Made by a program: the position numbers and the translations under genes. From Elusimicrobiales bacterium (lineage in GTDB: Bacteria > Elusimicrobiota > Elusimicrobia > Elusimicrobiales > UBA9959), in assembly GCA_026416895.1 (NCBI GenBank), contig JAOAEH010000030.1, forward strand, positions 1 to 8,333: a stretch of DNA of 8,333 nt, written 5' to 3'. Positions 5,906-8,333 of this stretch are shown in pieces; the first letter of the stretch is position 1; the number at the start of each line of letters is the position of its first letter. A model generated the notes under the pieces. The model had not been told where the DNA came from. It did no database searches and worked only from the letters and a program-made list of their open reading frames with translations.

Positions 5906-6946
5906 ATGAATATTCATTATGAAAGAACTAATGAACTTCAAAAAAAATTAAAAGAAGAAAAAATTGAAGGAATAATCTTTTCAACTCCAAAAGAAGTTTT
6001 TTTTCTCACAGGCTTTCACCAAGACAGAACCTTTTTACTAGTAACACAAAAGGAAGTTTTTGCATTTATACCAAAAATGTTTTTTGAACATTTTTCAGAA
6101 AAATGTAGTTGGGCAAAAATATCAATATATGAAAACCCTTATGATTGTATATCTCAAAAGATATCAAATCTTAAATTAACTAAAGTGGTATTTGATAGCT
6201 CAACAGTTTTATATGATGAAGCTAAGAAATATATAGATATGAAATTTGAAGCAATCAGTGGTTTTCTTAAAGAGTTTAGAATGACAAAAAAGAAAGAGGA
6301 ATTAGAAAATCTTAAAAAATCTTGTCAAATTGCAGCTCAGTCATACAAATTAATAAAAAATAAGATAAAAAAGGGCATAAAAGAGATTGAGATAGCACGA
6401 GAACTTGAATATATAATGAAAAAAATGGGAGCATCTGAAAGATCATTTGAAACAATAGTTGCTTTTGGCCCAAATAGTGCTCTTCCTCATCATGAAACAT
6501 CTGAAAGGAAACTAAAAAACAATGAAGTAGTTCTAATAGATTTTGGCTGTATATACAAAAGATATTGTTCAGATATGACTAGAACTTTTTTTTATGGAAA
6601 ACCAACAGATGAATTTAAAAAAGTATATAAAATAGTTGAAGAAGCACAAAAAAAAGGGATATCAACAATAAAAGAAGGAGTCTTATCTAATGAGATAGAT
6701 AAAATATGTAGAGAAATAATTTCCATTAATGGTTATGGTCAATATTTTACACACGGCACAGGTCATGGAGTTGGTCTTGAAATACATGAAGAACCTTGGA
6801 TAAATCCAAAAACATCTACAAAACTTAAAGAAGGGATGACTATAACTATAGAACCAGGAATATATCTGTATGGAAAATTTGGAGTTAGAATTGAAGATAC
6901 AGTATATGTGAGAAAAAATTCCCATGAAGTATTAACTTTAATTTAG
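5906..6946 (+). CDS. M24-family metallopeptidase (aminopeptidase P / Xaa-Pro peptidase type)
   Basis: This cytoplasmic dimetal peptidase should release an N-terminal residue before proline, or cleave Xaa-Pro dipeptides. The 346 residues form an N-terminal creatinase-like domain (about 5-125, with GIIFSTPKEVFFLTGF at 22-37) and a C-terminal pita-bread domain (about 133-346). All five metal ligands are visible: Asp212 (IDFG), Asp223 (SDMTRT), His287 (HGTGHGVG), Glu316 (IEPGIY) and Glu330 (RIEDTV). Active-site histidines His196 (LPHHE) and His294 (EIHEEP) are also in place. Length and architecture fit the short PepP/PepQ-like proteins of about 350 residues rather than longer E. coli PepP. Sequence alone does not separate aminopeptidase P from prolidase, so no symbol is given. 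The gene has a strong Shine-Dalgarno and a probable own promoter, and is followed after 26 nt by lemA. Role: peptide recycling, probably housekeeping. Confidence 0.95.
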   Translation: MNIHYERTNELQKKLKEEKIEGIIFSTPKEVFFLTGFHQDRTFLLVTQKEVFAFIPKMFFEHFSEKCSWAKISIYENPYDCISQKISNLKLTKVVFDSSTVLYDEAKKYIDMKFEAISGFLKEFRMTKKKEELENLKKSCQIAAQSYKLIKNKIKKGIKEIEIARELEYIMKKMGASERSFETIVAFGPNSALPHHETSERKLKNNEVVLIDFGCIYKRYCSDMTRTFFYGKPTDEFKKVYKIVEEAQKKGISTIKEGVLSNEIDKICREIISINGYGQYFTHGTGHGVGLEIHEEPWINPKTSTKLKEGMTITIEPGIYLYGKFGVRIEDTVYVRKNSHEVLTLI

Positions 6947-6952
6947 TATAAT
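6947..6952 (+). promoter_or_regulatory. Possible -10 box in front of lemA
   Basis: A perfect TATAAT begins immediately after the M24 peptidase TAG and lies 20 nt before the lemA ATG, within the inverted repeat AGTATAATACT. A weak ATGAAG at 6924-6929 (17-nt spacing) is the only -35 candidate. It could let lemA–htpX be transcribed separately, but chance matches are common at this base composition. Confidence 0.35.
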
Positions 6953-6959
6953 ACTTTAA

Positions 6960-6966
6960 AAGGAGG
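6960..6966 (+). promoter_or_regulatory. Strong Shine-Dalgarno of lemA
   Basis: AAGGAGG lies 6 nt before the ATG at 6973. It confirms the start, which places the single membrane segment at the very N-terminus as expected for LemA. Confidence 0.85.
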
Positions 6967-6972
6967 ATTTAT

Positions 6973-7539
6973 ATGACTGTAATTGCAATTATAGTTGGAA
7001 TAATAATTATTTGGCTTATATTTACTTTTAATTCACTTGTCTCTTTAAGAAATATGGTTAAAAATGCTTTTGCTCAAATAGATGTTCAATTAAAAAGAAG
7101 ACATGATTTAATACCAAATCTTGTCAATGCAGTAAAAGGTGTAATGAAATTTGAACAAGAAACTCTTGAAAAAGTTATAGAAGCACGAGCAAAAGCAATA
7201 AATGCTTTTCAATCAGGAAATTTAAAAGAAGGTTTTGCCAATGAAAATATTATAACACAAGCCCTTGGAAGATTATTTGCACTAGCAGAATCATATCCAG
7301 AAATAAAATCAAACCAACAAGTATCCCAACTAATGGAAGAATTAACAACAACTGAAAATAAAATTTCTTTTGCAAGACAATTTTATAACGATGTCACTAC
7401 AAAATATAATATCAAAATACAAATATTTCCAAATAATCTAATAGCATCTATGCTGGGTTTTAAGGAATTCGAATTATTCGAATTACCAGCAAATTCGACT
7501 GAAAGAGAGGCTCCAAAAGTAGATCTTTCATTCAAATAA
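6973..7539 (+). CDS. lemA: LemA family membrane protein
   Basis: LemA proteins are small proteins with an N-terminal membrane anchor and a long helical-bundle domain. Their exact function is not settled, but the gene very often sits beside M48 (HtpX-type) proteases or TPM-domain genes. Here one transmembrane helix (about 3-20) leads directly into the family signature: SLVSLRNMV (21-29), then IDVQLKRRHDLIPNLVNAVKG (36-56), which includes the strongly conserved RRxDLIPNLV. The conserved middle and end are also present: AR (71-72), LFALAESYPEIKSN (101-114), EELTTTENKISFARQFYND (122-140) and FPNNLIASMLGFKE (152-165). The 188-residue length is typical. A short FEL-FEL duplication occurs at 167-172. 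The gene has its own strong Shine-Dalgarno and is followed by the HtpX-like gene after 6 nt, the classic LemA–HtpX pairing. Confidence 0.97.
   Translation: MTVIAIIVGIIIIWLIFTFNSLVSLRNMVKNAFAQIDVQLKRRHDLIPNLVNAVKGVMKFEQETLEKVIEARAKAINAFQSGNLKEGFANENIITQALGRLFALAESYPEIKSNQQVSQLMEELTTTENKISFARQFYNDVTTKYNIKIQIFPNNLIASMLGFKEFELFELPANSTEREAPKVDLSFK
7467..7484 (+). repeat. Tandem 9-bp duplication inside lemA
   Basis: ATTCGAATT occurs twice head to tail, and the unit is nearly self-complementary (AATTCGAATT at 7466-7475 is a perfect palindrome). In frame it encodes Phe-Glu-Leu twice near the LemA C-terminus, so it is a recent-looking, frame-preserving micro-duplication. Confidence 0.8.
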
Positions 7540-7545
7540 AATTAA

Positions 7546-8333
7546 ATGAACATATTTGAACAACAGCAAAAAAACAAAAGATTAACTTTAATAATTTTAT
7601 TTATATTTATATGTTTTTTTGCTTTTATAGGTTTCGGCTTTGATTACTTTTATCTGCAAAACATTCCAAAATCTACATATAATGAATATTATTCTATTGA
7701 AACAACTAAACAGTTTATACCTTACGGGACCATATCAGCTCTTTTGCTTTCTGCTATACTTGTTATAAATGCATTTATAAACGGAATAAATATGATAGTC
7801 CAATCAACAGGAGCAAGGCCAGTTAATGAAGCAGATTTAAAAGAGAAACAACTTATTAATGTAGTAGAAGAAATGTCTATTGCTGCAGGGATACCAAAAC
7901 CAAAAGTTTATATAGTTCCAGACTATGATTTAAATGCTTTTGCAACTGGTTTTTCTCCACAAAAATCCTATATATTTGTCACTCAAGGACTTTTAGACAA
8001 CCTTTCACGAGAAGAACTACAAGCAGTAATAGCACACGAAATAAGTCATATAAGATTTTATGATATAAGATTGATGACTATTACAACTGTATTAATGAAT
8101 GCCATAGCAATGATATCTGATTTTATTGCTAGGTCAAACAGATATAGAACTTATTCAACATCAAGATCGAGGTCACGCGGTGGCTCCGGAATAATATTTT
8201 TAATATGGATAATACTTTTAATACTTTCTCCAATTATATCAAGAATACTTGCTATGGCAATATCAAGGCAAAGAGAATATTTGGCAGATGCTGGAGCAGC
8301 AGAACTTACAAGAAATCCAAAAGCTTTAATATC
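7546..8333 (+). CDS. htpX: HtpX-like M48 membrane metalloprotease (3' end cut by window)
   Basis: HtpX proteases are zinc-dependent inner-membrane endopeptidases with a cytoplasmic active site that clear misfolded membrane proteins. The 262 visible residues begin with MNIFEQQQKNKR, close to the N-terminus of many HtpX proteins. Membrane helices lie at about 13-31 and 62-83. An M48 catalytic domain follows, with AAGIPKPKVYI (113-123), LNAFATG (129-135), the zinc motif HEISH (164-168: His164, Glu165, His168) and REYLADAGA (243-251), where Glu244 should be the third ligand. Two further hydrophobic segments (about 176-192 and 216-237) flank an Arg/Ser-rich loop (195-212). Everything needed for catalysis is present; only the C-terminal part is missing. 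The ATG at 7546 lies 6 nt after the lemA stop with no Shine-Dalgarno, so translation is probably coupled to lemA. Confidence 0.95.
   Translation, partial: MNIFEQQQKNKRLTLIILFIFICFFAFIGFGFDYFYLQNIPKSTYNEYYSIETTKQFIPYGTISALLLSAILVINAFINGINMIVQSTGARPVNEADLKEKQLINVVEEMSIAAGIPKPKVYIVPDYDLNAFATGFSPQKSYIFVTQGLLDNLSREELQAVIAHEISHIRFYDIRLMTITTVLMNAIAMISDFIARSNRYRTYSTSRSRSRGGSGIIFLIWIILLILSPIISRILAMAISRQREYLADAGAAELTRNPKALI

Noticed and set aside
5729..5941. 70-codon minus-strand reading frame covering the tRNA
   Set aside because: It contains the whole tRNA-Gly gene and the start of the M24 gene in antisense; there is no RBS and no recognisable protein.
6312..6925. Minus-strand reading frames inside the M24 peptidase gene
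   Set aside because: The plus strand encodes all five metal ligands of the peptidase, and the antisense frames lack starts with RBS or any motif.

Overview
This window comes from a very AT-rich bacterial chromosome. Arginine is written almost only as AGA, isoleucine is often ATA, and lysine, isoleucine, asparagine and glutamate dominate the proteins. The genetic code looks standard: TGA ends murC, and TAA or TAG ends the other complete genes. MurC shows that the cell makes peptidoglycan. S1, RsmA and the tRNA are ordinary bacterial core functions. I cannot name the phylum. The plsC–S1 linkage, low GC and missing CCA in the tRNA gene fit several low-GC lineages, such as spirochaete-, Elusimicrobia-, Thermotogae- or Aquificae-like groups. 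There are no transposases, phage genes, CRISPR arrays or defence genes.

Bases 1-5666 are a tightly packed plus-strand operon. It holds the tail of a PlsC-like acyltransferase, a four-domain ribosomal protein S1 (rpsA), a TPR-repeat protein, a THEP1-like protein that appears to have lost its nucleotide-binding motifs, murC and rsmA. From rpsA onward each gene abuts or overlaps the next (0, 14, 8 and 4 nt). Strong Shine-Dalgarno sequences sit at rpsA but are absent or weak at the inner genes, which suggests translational coupling. The operon joins phospholipid synthesis, translation, 16S rRNA modification and cell-wall precursor synthesis, with two uncharacterised proteins in the middle.

Bases 5667-5905 hold a minus-strand tRNA-Gly (GCC), convergent with rsmA. 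Its promoter is divergent from that of the next plus-strand unit.

Bases 5906-8333 encode an M24 aminopeptidase P-family metallopeptidase, LemA and an HtpX-type M48 membrane protease cut by the window edge. This is a plausible protein-turnover and membrane quality-control cluster.

Most of the window is conventional. The best lead for something undescribed is the THEP1-like gene at 2982-3524. It keeps the family's flanking motifs and length, but its Walker A and Walker B positions are not recognisable. It is coupled to a TPR protein of unknown function and to murC.
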